NCBI GenBank assembly: GCA_037367405.1
Contig: JAZKJV010002327.1
Location: 62,001 to 126,000 of the forward strand
Direction: 5' to 3'
Length of the DNA: 64,000 nucleotides
Source: Ottelia alismoides
Taxonomy: Eukaryota > Streptophyta > Magnoliopsida > Alismatales > Hydrocharitaceae
Below are positions 1 through 12,392 of this stretch, piece after piece; the first letter of the stretch is position 1; each line of letters starts with the position of its first letter. The translations under genes were made by a program, and so were the position numbers. The notes below the pieces were generated by a model, which worked only from the letters and a program-made list of their open reading frames with translations, searched no databases and was not told the DNA's origin.

Positions 1-1110
1 ATGAGTCGAGGCAGAGTAGGATTTAACGAAGCGAAGATGGCGTAGCGTTGGAGAAGCACTTGGCTCGACGGCGTGAATTGCTGGAGCACGGCAGCTCGAC
101 CATAACGACGCTACGACGAGGGCGAGGGCCCTCGGATCTCGCCGGCGAGGGCCACGCGGAGTTGTCACCTCCACTGGGATAATGAAAGCACAGATCGGCG
201 GATGGATCTCAGAGTTGGGGTCGACGGAGGTTAAATAGGGGTTGAGGGGAGATGCGAATCGGAGATGGCACTGATGGGGATCGGCCGAGATTCGCGGCGG
301 ACATCACCGTGGGAGGGGAGGCGGCGGAGCAAATTTGGGAAGGCGGGGGTGTTTCCAAACAGGGGTAGGAAGAAGACAATCGCGGGTCGTCCGATCGGCC
401 GAGATCGGACGGCCCGGGTGGGGACACGTGGCAAGCTGGGGGAGAGAGAGGCGGAGTAGCACGTGCTGGGCAGGTGCGCGGGGAGGCACATGCGCTGCAC
501 GTGCGGTGGCTTTTAATTTTTTTTATAAAACGAATTGATGATATAGCCAAAATTGGCTGACACATGACGGCACTAGGTGCTGCCACGTGTCAGCACCAGA
601 AAATTCAAAAAATAAATCTTTTGTAAAATCGAAAATAATAGTAAATGACCTCGGATCAAAAAAGTTTCTTCACGAAAATTGCTCTCTCGATGAGATCTAC
701 AACTTTCATGAAGAATCAAAACCAAAATCGATCATTTGCAGAAAGTTGTATTTTTGGGGTATCCCATGTACATAGAACACCTTGATTTTGGGGTTTTGTA
801 ATTTTTATGTCATTTTTAGATCAGATAAAAATCCGAAAAAATATATGATAAATCAGAGATAAATAATTACACATTAATGTAATTTTTTGGATTTTTATTA
901 ATTGATAAAATAATGACATAAAATAATAGGTCAAAAACCGCTAAAATAAAATATACAAAAGAGGCCCAAAACCCAACTTTCACATATGAGCTCTGATTCG
1001 CTTGAACTTGGCCTTGTTTTAAAGGTAATTGAATGTACATTAGTTCAAAAGTGAGTAGGATTAAATCGGACACTGGATGAGGAAGATATGGGGTTTTTAG
1101 TCCGGAAATC
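1..1110. repeat. Repeat family L, copy 1 (probable LTR fragment)
   Basis: The first ~540 bases are GC-rich with CACGTG-type boxes, then the sequence turns AT-rich. From about 540 to 1,080 it matches 63,520-63,960 in the same orientation. Shared landmarks in order are a TGACACRTG-type box followed by GCTGCCACG, CGATGAGATCT plus a TTTCATGAA box, and ACCTTGATTTT followed by GTTTTGTAATTTTT. The GC-rich promoter-like part followed by AT-rich DNA suggests the LTR of an old retrotransposon, but no element end is visible here. The short ORFs in it (209-586 minus, 265-459 plus and others) overlap on both strands and look like chance products of high GC. Confidence 0.6.
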
Positions 1111-1452
1111 CTGAAACTAGGGTTTGGGTTTTTGGGTCCACTTATTTGGGTTAGTTATTTTTTTTGTATTTTTCATTTATTCTTGTTAGTAATATGTACA
1201 CAGTGGAAGTGATTTTGGATCATTCGGAGTTAGCATGAATGAGTTAAAAATCAGAGAAGTTAGGCTATTTACAGGTCAATTTTGGCTGGGATTTTTGGCT
1301 TCTTATTTTGTGCAGAAATTAATGCTAAAATGCAATTCTTATGAAAACATGCATGAATGCTAATTATGCAGAATAGACATAGATATGTTCTTGATTTTAA
1401 GGTATTTGAGCTTAATAAATGAGATTTAGAGTGATGAATTCGAGACTTATCA
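1111..1452. other. Unassigned AT-rich stretch
   Basis: I see no ORF, repeat end or recognisable motif between repeat L and the start of the duplicated block at 1,453. Confidence 0.5.
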
Positions 1453-4400
1453 CCCTGCCTTTGGGAAGACGGTGAATGTACACACATGGATCTGATTTAG
1501 TCCTCGTGAAGTTATGCTTCATCATGAAGGTATCAAACTTCAGGTATCACTATATAGGGGATTGCTTCAAGCCATAGAGACTCTTCCTCAGCCCGCAAAC
1601 CATATGCTCTTTCCTCTTCACCTGGTATCCTTGTGGCTGCTCCATGTAGATCTCTTCCTTCAAGTCACCGTGAAGAAAAGTTGTCTTCACATCCATCTGC
1701 TCTAACTCAAGGTCTAGGCTTGCAACAATGCTTACCACCACTCTCATAAAATTCATCTTCACAACTGGTGAGAAGATCTCATCGTAGTCCACGCCCTCTT
1801 TCTGGTTGAATCCTTTTACAACCAATCTGGCCTTTTACTTCTATTATTTTCCACCTTCATCTGACTCCAGCTTGTAGACACGCTTATTCTTCAATGCTCT
1901 CATGCTTGCAGGAAGCTCAACAAGATCATACGTTTGATTTTTCTTCAGAGACTGCATCTCTTTATTCATTGCATTGCACCAATGATCTCTCTCCTTATGC
2001 TCTTGTGCCTCCTCAAAAGTACACGACTCATCATGATCAGTCAACGTCACGTACCGAGAAGTAGGACAACGAGATGATGGCTAATGTGTCATCCCAGATC
2101 TCTTGACATGAGGCTCTGCTACATCTGCTTCTTGATGAGGTTGCTCCTCTGCCTAAGATCCCTTGGACCTGTAGAAACGGGGTCTGCATCTTTCTCATGT
2201 TGTTTTAGTTGTGCTTTTTCTCCACATGTACCCTATACTGGAGAACAATATGAGTCCCCATCGTTGTCATCATCCATAGAAATCCCATCTCAGTCACCAT
2301 CACCACTGTTGTCCTCAGCCAAAGTCTGGTTCTCATAGGAAATCACATTTCTATTCCTGATGATGGTCTTCTTCCTTAGATCCCAAAATCGATATCCGAA
2401 TTCTTGATCTCCATAGCCAACAAAAATACAGGGCACTGCCTTGTCATCAAGCTTCTTCCTCTGTTCCTTTGGTATAAATGAATAAGTTTTGTATCCAAAC
2501 ACCCTCAAGTGGGCATATGATGAATCTTTCGTAGACCAATGCGCTCAGGGACCTGAAAATTCAAGTCAGTAGATGGAGATCGATTAATCAAGTATCATGA
2601 AGTCCGAACCGCCTCAACTCAAAAGGTCTTGGGAAGCTTCATTGTCTTCAGTATGCAGCAGTCTCTCTCCACAATGATCCTATTCATTCGTTTAGTGACA
2701 CCATTGTATTGGGGGTGTGCCAGGGCTTGGTCCATTCATGTTTGATCCTGTGTTCTACACAATAGCTCTGGAAGTTATGAGCGGTTTACCCCCCTCCATC
2801 GTTCATGCGTAGACAATTCAACACTTTACATGTCTTGTGCTCCACCATAGCATGAAATTTCCTGAAGCAATCAAAGACTTGATCTTTTGTCCTCAGCATA
2901 TAAACGCACATCTTCTTTAATGCATCATCATTGAAGGTTAGAAAATACTTGTTTCCTTCTAAAGACGTTGTGTTCATATAACACACATAAGAAAGTGAAT
3001 CAACTGCAGAAGATCTACCTTCACCTTTGATATTATCTTGAAAAGTGCACTCATGTTCTTTCCAACCTTACATGAATCACAAGGTGATATCGTTATGTTA
3101 GTGTGGCATGGAATCAACTCCTTCCGTCTGATAAGTTGTAAGTCCTTTTGGCTCATGTGCATGAGTCATCGATGCCAAAGATCTGATGTGTCAACCTCAC
3201 TCACATGTAGGCTTCCATCCATGACCTTCACCTTTGTCTTGTAGAGCGTGCAACACAACCTGCCTCTGGCCATGATAAGAGAGCCATTGATTATCTTGCA
3301 CCTACTCTTGCCAAACTTCATATGGTAGCCTTCTCTAACTAATTGAGAACCAAATACGAGGCTAAGTAGCAAGTCAGGAACATGCCTAACATCATGTAGA
3401 GTCATTGCACATCCAATATCTGTCTGAACTGATATGACCCTCGAGCTAATGATCTTGGAGTAGCTTTTGTTCTCCATATTGACTCTCCAAAAATATCCCT
3501 TTGTATAGGAAGTGAAGAACTCCCTGTGCAAAGTCACGTGGTAGGAGGTAGTCGTGTCGACGATCCACTCGAAGTCATTCCCTACATGTAGACATTGTTC
3601 TTGAATAGTGAGAACCAATATATCCTCATTGTCATCAATCGCTTTTGCGGCAACATTCTCATCTTCATCTTTCTTCTGATTCTTTTTTGCTTTTGGTTGC
3701 TCTATTTTTCCAAACTCTGCAATCTGTCTTCCAGTGACCATGCTTGTTGTAATGATAACACTTTCCTATGTCCTTGGACTTCTCATTGGGTTTCTGTCTC
3801 TCTTGTAATTTTCCCCAGTTGTTAGACTAGCCTCTTCTCTCAACTGCATACACAAGTGAAGAAGAGGACTCTCCAGATGATCGTCATCTAATTTCTTCAT
3901 TTAGAAGACTGCTCTTGACCATAGGTATGGTCAGCTTGCTATCCGTAGCATAGTTGCTCACGGTAATCACAGGGTTTTCCAACTGTCTGGTAGGGAACCC
4001 AATAGAAGAAGCGCTTCAAATTCATCATGTAGTATCATGTTCATGGTACTCAGTTGATTTTATGATACTCTGGAACTCATTCAAGTGATGATCAACCTTC
4101 ATTCCGTCCTTGTACTTCAGAGACCAACTTCCGAATCAAGAATGCCTTAATAGTGGCAGTCTTTTGCTCATAAAGCTCTGTCCGTTTCTCCCACAATTTC
4201 TTCGGATCTGTCTCTTATGTGACATGGTGGAATACTGATAAGTCCAGCCACTTCCGGATGGTGCCAACTTCTTTCAAGTTCAGCTTCATCCAATCACCTG
4301 CAGACACGCCCTCGAGTTTGTTTGTTTCTCCTTTCACCAGATCATGGAGGTCCTTGCAATACAAGATGTCATCCGTCTTGGCCTTCCAGAGTTGTGATTT

Positions 4401-4457
4401 GTGCTCGTCAGCTTGATCATCGTGCCTTCATCATCCTTCCCCGTCCTGACAACGTGA
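1453..4457 (-). pseudogene. Copia element A: decayed gag-pol (Tnt1/Tork-like), 3' end missing
   Basis: Read on the minus strand from 4,457 downwards, this is a copia polyprotein with many stops and frameshifts. Gag remnants lie at about 3,830-4,440. A protease remnant lies near 3,560 (WIVDTTTSYH in place of the usual WxxDSGAS). The pre-integrase and integrase part lies at 2,290-3,240, including SPCDSCKVGKN. The integrase-RT linker is at 2,290-2,510 (IFVGYGDQEFGYRFWD). The RT N-terminal half is at 1,550-2,050 (MDVKTTFLHGDLKEEIYMEQ, then LYGLKQS). It breaks off at 1,453, before the catalytic YVDD and the whole RNase H, both of which copy B retains. It cannot encode a working protein. Confidence 0.9.
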
Positions 4458-4469
4458 GCTCTGATACCA
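4458..4469 (-). other. Primer binding site of copia A (tRNA-iMet)
   Basis: The plus strand reads GCTCTGATACCA, the reverse complement of TGGTATCAGAGC, which pairs with the 3' end of initiator tRNA-Met. It lies 5 bases from the LTR start at 4,475 and fixes the element's orientation as minus. Confidence 0.9.
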
Positions 4470-4474
4470 CTTCT

Positions 4475-5196
4475 TGGGAAATCAGGGTTCCCTTAACCTA
4501 TCCTGCAAAGGATGACTGGTAGTGGAATGTTCCCCACATAGGAACCAAGCACAATATTCATAGAACAGGAATCAAGCAACCATAAAGAGACGAAAAATTT
4601 TACATGAAAAAATCTTCCTCTATGTGAGAGAGGGGAAACCCACAGGGTAAGACGACTAGCAACAAATCCACTAGGTTGGAAAAATGAGAGGGCATAATGT
4701 TTTCTCAGTTTTGTTTCCCAACAAAACTGAGGCTCAGTTACAAGAATAAAATCAGATAACTGTCACCTTGTACTTGGAGAACACGATACCGATGTTTCTC
4801 CTCACCGCGAGTTGTCCCTCCTCAAGAATGGACCTCCTAGGTAGCTACCCATCGTGCCTCTAGCACAGACGCTCCTTGCAGATGTAGCTTCTCATCACAC
4901 CCATGTGGGCTTCTCTTCACGCTTTGCACAGGCTGCTCCTCGTGCCTTGTGTGGGTTTTTTTCTCTCCTTGATTGGAGGGAGAGAACTAAGAGAGAAGAT
5001 AGAGATGCTTGTGTGTTGGGGATGATCTCCATTTCCTTGCATGGGGCCTTATTTATATAGCTTTCAATGCCTCTTTCTCATCTATTCCTACTTGAAGGAA
5101 ACACAACTCCTACTCCCAACGTGCATGGGACATGCAAGAGGTTGCAACCAACCTCCCAAATCTATAATGTTCCTTTCTAATCTCTTGGGGCAATCC
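4475..5196 (-). mobile_element. 5' LTR of copia A, outer end deleted
   Basis: The inner LTR edge is fixed by the primer site. The sequence matches the LTR of copia B at 22,141-22,860, including the minus-strand TATA-like CTATATAAATAAGG near 5,049-5,062. The last ~50 bp of LTR, with the TATACTCAACA end seen in copy B, and about 180 bp of flanking DNA are deleted. The homology resumes at CGTACACAAGCCCTGCCC in the flank. Confidence 0.85.
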
Positions 5197-7106
5197 TTGA
5201 TCGTACACAAGCCCTGCCCTACCTCGATTCATGTGCATCCATCCTTGGAGTCAGCTTCTCCTTCTTCTACATGTTCGAGTGTTCCCGTGCATGTATGGAC
5301 TGGGGGTGGGTAGACTTCAAAGTCTTTTCTATTGGATATTTCTATAGATTGGAGGTAAATATCATTTATAATTTATCAAGATATTTTTCACAATTTTTCT
5401 CTTAATACAAAATGTAATTTATAGGTTTTTCTTAATAACAATAGGGTTTCTAAGAAGATAACAAACATTATAAAACACACTTGACTAGCATACAATTCCA
5501 GCTTTATGCATTTCTGCTGCGGAGCAGAAGATATTATTTGAGATATTCCTGGTAAGAATAGTACTTTAAAGAATTATAAGATAATTTATGACTACTTTAA
5601 GTAACTTTATTATTAAAATTTTCAAAGTAGGTATCCTTTTGTATCTGGTTTAGAGAAAGAGGGTTATCGTCGAGCCTTTATTTGTCTGATGGAGAAGGAG
5701 AATGATTGAAATTTTTTAAGGCAAGGAAGGACTTGCATGCAAAGACGGGTCATAAGGGATGGACTTTGAGGAGATGAAGAGATAGACACCCGCATGGTGC
5801 ACAGAGGAAAGGTAATGACTTTCTTATATATGGAAATGTCTATTTTTTCATTATTTTATATTCCTTTTATATTTGTTGCCGGTTGGTTGATTTTTGTGAT
5901 GCCTTCTTTCTGATGCATAGTTTGGAATAATGACAACGAGAAGGGTAAACCACCAAAAGTAAAAAAATAGGTCGACAAGTGGTTCAAAAAACCACAATCA
6001 GATTAGAGATAAGTTGGTATTTTGGGGAAAAAATCAATCCTCTATTTGTATCTTTAACTTATGATAGATATAAGTTTCCCTAATTAATTAAATTTCTTTT
6101 TCAAGCTAATAGGTTGGAAAGAGAGCCATATTTTCAGGAGTGGCGGTCCAAGTCCCACATGAGTGGGAAGGAAGGAGAGTCTCGATGGTCCACTCTTGAA
6201 GTAGGAGAAATAATGGCAAGTATTTTAAAATAACACAAGTTGTGAGCTATTTTATGCATATGTTTAATAATTATTTTCTACTTCTATTAGTGTAGAGAAA
6301 TGGGGTAGCAATCCTGAGACAAATTGGCCCTCCTTTGATAAAGTTGTTTGTAAACTGATATAGTAAAACATTTATGTATTAGACTATTTTTTTAATTATA
6401 TTAGATTTTTTTACGATCGAAATTCTTATAAGTATTGGAGGAAAGGGATGTTGTCGCCAATCGGAAACAAACTCTTAGTGGTCTTCCTCCATACTATATG
6501 GAGGAATATCATCATTCCTATTCTATTTATGGCCAACCACCATATTCACAGTCATAGTCGTCGCAGCAACCATCACCGCAGATGGAGTCCCAAGTAGCGA
6601 TGATGGTGGAGAAGATGACCAAGCTACGAGAAGAATTCATGACTTACATGTAAGAATTCACTTTATAATGTGTAATAGATTAATAATTATTTAATTTCAC
6701 ACAATTATCTTATATATTATTTATTTATAGGTTACAAAGACCTCCATCGCAGTCTGAGGAGATTGAATCTGATGTGGAGGAGGAGATCGACCTAGAAGAA
6801 GCACACATGTGCACAAGGTTCAAGGAGAAGGAACAGGTAAAGAAGAAATCAAAACAAAGTTTGATACATAGACCCAAGAAGAAATGATTTGTGAGGTTAT
6901 AGATGAATAATTGTAGAATTTAGCATGTTTCTACATTTGTAAGAACTTTGATGTGTACTTTGTATAAGTACAATGGTTAATCTTGGTGTGCTATTCAGGA
7001 ATTCAGTGGAATTTAAAGAACCACAAAACACTCTATGGCATTCTCAACTTAATATTAATGTATTATAATATGTATAACTTGTTCCATTGTATATCGAAAA
7101 CCCCAT
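5197..7106 (+). pseudogene. Unrecognised multi-exon ORF remnant flanking copia A (copy A)
   Basis: This matches 23,093-25,039. Open pieces read on the plus strand are separated by AT-rich intron-like DNA. There is a Ser/Pro-rich start (about 5,200-5,315), a Lys/Arg-rich piece near 5,690-5,790, a Gln/Ser-rich stretch near 6,540-6,650 and an acidic-to-basic tail near 6,735-6,890 (SEEIESDVEEEIDLEEAH). The composition resembles the poorly conserved accessory ORFs of plant CACTA elements. I could not match a diagnostic transposase motif, so the family is not assigned. Stops occur in every piece. Confidence 0.4.
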
Positions 7107-7297
7107 GGTCTCGTTTGGTTTTAAGGTTACCCCAGGGTTACCTGGTTTAACCCACTGCATAGCTAGGTTGGAATTTCATAATAAACCAATGTGACATCAT
7201 ATCACATTCCTCATTCCAACCCTCCTAACAATCCAAACAACTATTATTCACATGAGGTTACTCCAACTCAACCCAACCTTGTTACCAAACTTGTCCC
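7107..7297. mobile_element. MITE, copy A (PIF/Harbinger-like ends)
   Basis: The ends are imperfect inverted repeats: GTTTGGTTTTAAGGTT on the left, and GTTTGGTAACAAGGTT as the reverse complement of the right end. Both are preceded by GG/GGG, and CAT flanks both sides as a possible 3-bp target duplication. The length is 191 bp with no coding capacity. The same element sits at 25,040-25,233 in copy B. Confidence 0.55.
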
Positions 7298-7985
7298 ATG
7301 TGTTTCATGGCTTTAGCTTTTAGATGTTGATCATCCTCATGATGAATGAAGTGATTTTATCTTGTTAAGTCATATTTTACTCTTCTATTTCTTTAAAAAA
7401 ACTTTGTATAAATTTTCTATATGAGCATGATATTGTCTTGCTTAATATATATGCGATGATAATCATGATTTGCTCATCTTTTTTGTCATTAATATTCTAT
7501 CCCTTTAATAGTCCTTATGTAATTATATTATATTTTTATATTTCTTTCATCATGGGAAGAAAAGTATACTTAGATTTTAAAGGACAATTAATAACTATAA
7601 AAATTAGGTATTTATCCCTTATATATTTCTTGTATGATTTTTCCTTGATTATATAGCTTTTTCAATTTATCTTAGTAACTTATATGGACTTTAACAAATC
7701 GACTAATATTTCAAATTCAAAATAAAAAAATTGGCTTTGAATATTTGAAATTCAAAATGAATCAAATTTGAATTTAATTTCATTTAAAATTCGATTTGAG
7801 TTTGAATTTGAAACTTTCAAAATGAATTGAATCCAAATCCACCCGGATTCAAAGGTATTCGACGATTAGCACTCTTACACCTTAAACATGCACATAAGAT
7901 TTACATGTATAGTAAATAGTTTTAGAAATTTAGATATAAAAATTAAAGAACATACAAAGATAAAGAAATATTGAGATCACTTACC
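7298..7985. repeat. AT-rich tail of duplicated block A
   Basis: AT-rich DNA matching 25,234-25,925 in copy B. It contains runs of GAATTTGAAATTCAAA-type short palindromic words near 7,690-7,830. The small ORF at 7,438-7,656 is hydrophobic by base composition only, and its copy-B counterpart is frameshifted, so it is not called a gene. Confidence 0.6.
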
Positions 7986-7994
7986 TGCAACTAA

Positions 7995-8700
7995 GAACCA
8001 CTACAATCTTTAGCAATGAAGCAAATGGCTCAGCTAACTGCCTCTTGGATAATATTATAGGTGAGCTTCTCTTTTATGAAGTTGAAAAACATGTCAAGGA
8101 AAAAGAAGAGGACCCTAGCTCTTCAAGAAGATACTTTAGCATCATAAGTAATCTCAAATGAAGAGGAAGTGCCATAGTAACAAGACAACTCAGAAAATGC
8201 ATGAAAAGAGAGTCCAAAGGGAAGGAAAGTGATGTCACTTGCAACAACTGCGGGAAGAAAGGGCATTTTCAGAAAGACATCCCCTTGAACAGGAAGAGTC
8301 ATGAATAGAAACATGAATATTTAAAAAGATGAAAGGTGACAATAAGAGACCAAAATCGTCGTCATCAAGACATCATTACAAATTTTCAAAGAGGAAAGTC
8401 ACGCAAGCAAATTGGGATCACTTATTCGACTCAAGTGAAAGCAAATGGGAGAGTTCAGATAATGAAGAAGCACTGCTTACGTGGATTAACAATACTCGAT
8501 AATGAGGTGGATTCTGATGAAGCTATAATGAACTTAGAGATGTTTTAGCTCAAACTCATGATCTGTTTGTTAGATTAATTGAAGAAAAGAAATTACTTCA
8601 AGCATTGCACCCACTGCACAAAAAGAACATGAGATTAACTCCATGAGCCGACGACAGAAGAGGTCAGCATGAAGGCATCGGTTGCCGATCTTCCTTTAGT
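7995..8700 (+). pseudogene. Sirevirus/SIRE-like copia gag remnant
   Basis: The plus strand shows the C-terminal part of a copia gag. A basic stretch is followed by a zinc knuckle at about 8,240-8,280 reading CNNCGKKGHFQKDI, in which the last ligand Cys of CX2CX4HX4C is replaced by Ile. After that come Ser/Asp/Glu-rich pieces (8,380-8,550) typical of the acidic region after the knuckle in SIRE-type gags. Stops and frame changes are frequent. No pol follows; the element is broken by 8,700-9,300. Confidence 0.6.
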
Positions 8701-9340
8701 AAATGCACATCGTGATGGTTGGGATGGTATCTGGAGCATTAGTGCCCGCGATTCGCAAAGATTTTACAAATGATGCGAATAAGGAGGTTTATGAAGCTAA
8801 TTGGTTTGAATGATAAGGTCATCAGAGCCTTGAGTTTTGAGAATTTTAAGATTTCTTATTAAGTCTTCAACTTCAAATGATGAAAAAATTTTTACAAGGT
8901 TCTCGGCCTATGGCATTGGGGTCATAAGACCACTGGTGAAGAGATAGTAATGCGCTCAGAAGATGAGTCGCGGAAGGGTTTTTCATTTAAAACAATTACA
9001 TGATACGTTATCATAGGTTAATATTGATTTAGTATGCCACTCGTATCCATGTATTTTAAAATAGATATAGGTATGTATGTTGAACTCTTTGTAAAACAAA
9101 TACACCGGTGCATCGGATATGGATACGATGCTTAATTTCTAGTTGCTTTCTAACCTTGGTATACTTGTTTGAGTTTTAAAGCCTATTGGTTGTGATGGAA
9201 GGAGCGAATTGAGATTTTTAACTCTTTACATAGAAATAATTTGGATAATATTGTTAAGGAGGACTAACAATTAATCAACCAATATTCTTTTTAGGGCTCT
9301 CATGAAATATATATCGGAACGTCAAGTAGACTCTGAGATG
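8701..9340. other. Unassigned DNA between gag remnant and CACTA MITE
   Basis: No ORF, element end or repeat is recognised. It may be further decayed retrotransposon sequence. Confidence 0.4.
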
Positions 9341-9787
9341 CACTAAAAAAATTGAGGTATAATGACGTTTTTTTTCAAAATCCGTTACTAAATTAGCCAT
9401 TGTTAAATATATAACGATGATATTATTCGTTGCGAAATGATCTTTCATACTCGAAATTAGACATGAATATCATATATGCCATTATATCATTAGCAACGAT
9501 CAACATAACGATGCTTACTCGTTACTATTTTTCAAACTTCTAATTAATCGGTGCTAAATTTTGAGCTAAAAAAATAGCGACGATTAGTTGATATTTTGAA
9601 AAATTGCAACAGATAAGCGTCGCTATATGGACCATTGCTAATGATATAACGACAGATATGATATTCATTGTTAATTTTGAGTATGAAAATTCACTTCGCA
9701 ACGAATATTATCATCATTATATATTTAACAATGGCTAATTTAGTGACAGTGGAAAAATCGTCACTATAGCTCAATTTTGTTGTAGTG
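9341..9787. mobile_element. Non-autonomous CACTA element (foldback MITE, 447 bp)
   Basis: It begins CACTA and ends TAGTG, with a 3-bp target duplication ATG at 9,338-9,340 and 9,788-9,790, as expected for CACTA transposons. The two halves are nearly perfect inverted repeats of about 200 bp, including the words AATTAGCCATTGTTAAATAT and ATTCGTTGCGAA, so the whole element folds into one hairpin. It has no coding capacity. Its ends and subterminal ATTCGTTGC/GTCACTA words resemble those of the large element at 10,123-15,806, so both probably used related transposases. Confidence 0.92.
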
Positions 9788-11640
9788 ATGGTTAGTTGCT
9801 TAAAGGATGTTTTTTGCAAGCGTTTATAACCATTTTTAGTTTACTTTTATTTTGGGGTGCTTTTCTATTTTATCATTTGTTCTTTTGAAGTCATTTGTGA
9901 GTATGCAATTAATTAAATAAACACAAAGATAAGTATGTAAATAAAGAAAAGTCACAGGAACACGCATGCAACTGGAAGATGATCCTCTCGTTACAGCAGA
10001 AATGGAGGTAATGTAATCCTCTTTAGGTTTTTATGTGATTTTGATTCGAAAATCCAACATTATAGATTGAATCTTGAACTAATACCCTACATATCCTCTA
10101 ATTTTTACTTGAATCCAAGCTTCACTACAACAAAAAGTTCATTTAGCAACGAATACTTTATGAAGGTGACAACGAATAAATCGTCACTATTATATTTCAT
10201 GACGATTAGATTATTCGTTGCTAGAAACGTTGTTATCTAAGCCGTTGTTAAAAATATAACAACAATTAACTATTCGTTGCTAAATTGAAATGACAACGAA
10301 TTGTATTTGTCACTAAATTGAAATGACAACGAATAATAATCCTCATTAAACTAAAATGACAAGAATAGTAGTCATCACTAAATTGAAATGTCAACATATA
10401 ATAATCTCGCTAAATTGAAATAACAATAAATTGATATTCATTGCTAACTTAAAATCGTTGCTATTCTCCATTTCTAATTATGCATTAATAAAGAAATAAA
10501 ACACCTTACATATTTATGGTAAATATTTATGAAATATCTTGAACAATTAAATACAAATTGATACAAAGATAAGTAACACCATGGTTCTGCTTCTTAGCTT
10601 TCCTTGTGAATACAAAATTTCCTTGTCGACAACTCTCCTCTCTTAATATAAATGCTTTAACATTTAATGATAACTATATTGAAAATGTACATACAGTGGC
10701 CCATCTGTATAAATCTACGTCTGCACCTTCGACATGAAGGTAATCCACTCTATATAATTAGATCCACTGCTTAGGATTGCTTCCATTCAATCCAAGATAT
10801 CCGTAGAGTTTAAACACCTCACGTACAATCATCCAGTCAAGAGAAGAGAATTGGTAAGTGCAATCATCCAGAAGGACTGTTCACTGGGATGGTCCTGGCA
10901 ATTAAATGCATAAGTGATTAAAAAATATAATCAAACGCATTCTTCTAGTTCCATAATAAAGAGGTTCAATAATCACTTTTTCCTTAACTAACAAACAAAA
11001 TATGTTCAAGTGAATTTGAGTGATAATTATTGAAGTTAAGATCTATATAAGTGTAAAGCCATATTTACAGAAGGATACAACATCTGACGAGTACAAAAAT
11101 TGCCCAAATTTTTATGGTCAACTGAGATTGTTATAACCCATGTATCTGATGACAAATATAATCATCTCCTATATAAATAGGAAAACCAGAAAACAAAACA
11201 TGTATTTCATTAGTTTCTATCAAAAAAATGTATTTCATTAGTTGTCTTATCATCTTATATGGTTACAAGTACAAGAACAGAAATTTGGGATCTCACACAA
11301 GAACCCAAGTCTATCTAGATACCTGTTAGGAATCAATCAATTAGAACTACCAATGATAAATAAATAAAAGCTAATCGATTTAGCAACAAAAAATATTCTA
11401 TGGATGCCAATCATTTTGCATCTTTTGTGGACGTTTCTGGGCAGATTATAACATACCAACATAAATAAAATCTGTGAGGAAAATACGATTGTTAATAACA
11501 CCAAAATCTTAATAACAATTCTTTTCTTTCATGCTAGGTCATAGAAATTAAACCTGATTTCAACAAGGAACTGCACGTAGGACTACAACTAGAAACAAGA
11601 AGTAATATTGCAATTATGGATAAAGTAATGCTTGATGTAC

Positions 11641-12392
11641 CTTCAGCTCCAGTGATGTTAGGGATGATTTTGAATCCACCACATCTTCCTTCTCTCTACG
11701 ATCCTTGCTAGATGGTCCATCAACAGTCTTCTGTGCCAATGAATAACTATTCATCAGAAAAATGATTCATGTGTAATGAAACGTTCTTTAATAAATCACG
11801 ATTATAATTTTGTATACTGATATTCACAATAGTCATCAATCCTTCAACGATCCTAAAAAGATCATTACTGACCTGAGAAGTCAAGTATTCAAATTAGTTG
11901 GTAAATTGTTAATAAGAAAAAACAAGGTTAAACCGACTTAAATGATAGTCGTTGAACAGTACGCTTATCTCACTCAGAGGATCAGGATTCCAACAACTTA
12001 TATTCTCTCGAAGTAACAAATCTAGTGCAATATTAGAGACATTGATAATATGAAGGTGAAGGAGTAATGAAGAACCTTGACAATGGAGCAAGACAGTTGG
12101 ATGTACCACTAGCATTCAGATTCAACGTCGATATCTGTCTTCTATTCATTGGAATTTACACCAACTAACATCAGGAGTTGGATGTACTACTAGAACAGAG
12201 ATGATAACTTTCTTAGCACCAACCTGTTCAAAAGTAAAACTTATAAAAAGGTTAGCATTCATTCATAATAATTGTTTTTTATAAGAGGACAAGAGTACCT
12301 TCAAATGTACAGGGGCTTTGTCCTTATAAGTGAAAGCATCCATGGACTCCACAATATATTCAGCACAACCTTACCCAATGGAACTTCCTCTC
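11641..12392 (-). pseudogene. Captured GAPDH (cytosolic GapC-type) gene fragment with introns
   Basis: Four exon pieces of glyceraldehyde-3-phosphate dehydrogenase lie in the right order on the minus strand. Exon A (12,299-12,392) reads AEYIVESMDAFTYKDKAPVHLK in its main part. Exon B (12,062-12,223) begins VGAKKVIIS and later reads NASGTSNCLAPL. Exon C (11,822-11,872) reads VSNDLFRIVEGLMT. Exon D (11,641-11,751) contains QKTVDGPSSKD. Introns with GT/AG ends lie between A and B, and B and C, at positions known for plant GapC genes, so capture was from DNA, not mRNA. There is a frameshift in A, a stop and a frameshift in B, and the catalytic Cys codon is now Gly (12,105-12,107). The N-terminal NAD-binding exons and the C-terminal exons are absent. 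It is not functional. Confidence 0.9.

Larger units (their letters stand above)
1453..7985. repeat. Duplicated block, copy A
   Basis: This is one of two direct copies of a composite block; the partner is 19,132-25,925. The left breakpoint is at CCTGCCTTTGGG (1,453 and 19,132), in the middle of a copia reverse transcriptase. The right breakpoint follows TAAAGAAATATTGA (about 7,970 and 25,910). Order and orientation of content are the same: copia pol, gag, PBS, LTR, ORF remnant, MITE, AT-rich tail. Copy A lacks about 230 bp around the outer LTR end that copy B has (22,858-23,092). Because copia and flanking DNA are shared, the block was copied after the copia insertion, or the whole composite moved as a unit. 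Confidence 0.8.

Noticed and set aside
209..586. 125-codon minus-strand ORF and overlapping plus-strand ORFs
   Set aside because: Frames are open on both strands at once in a GC-rich repeat; the products are Pro/Ser/Arg-rich with no domain.
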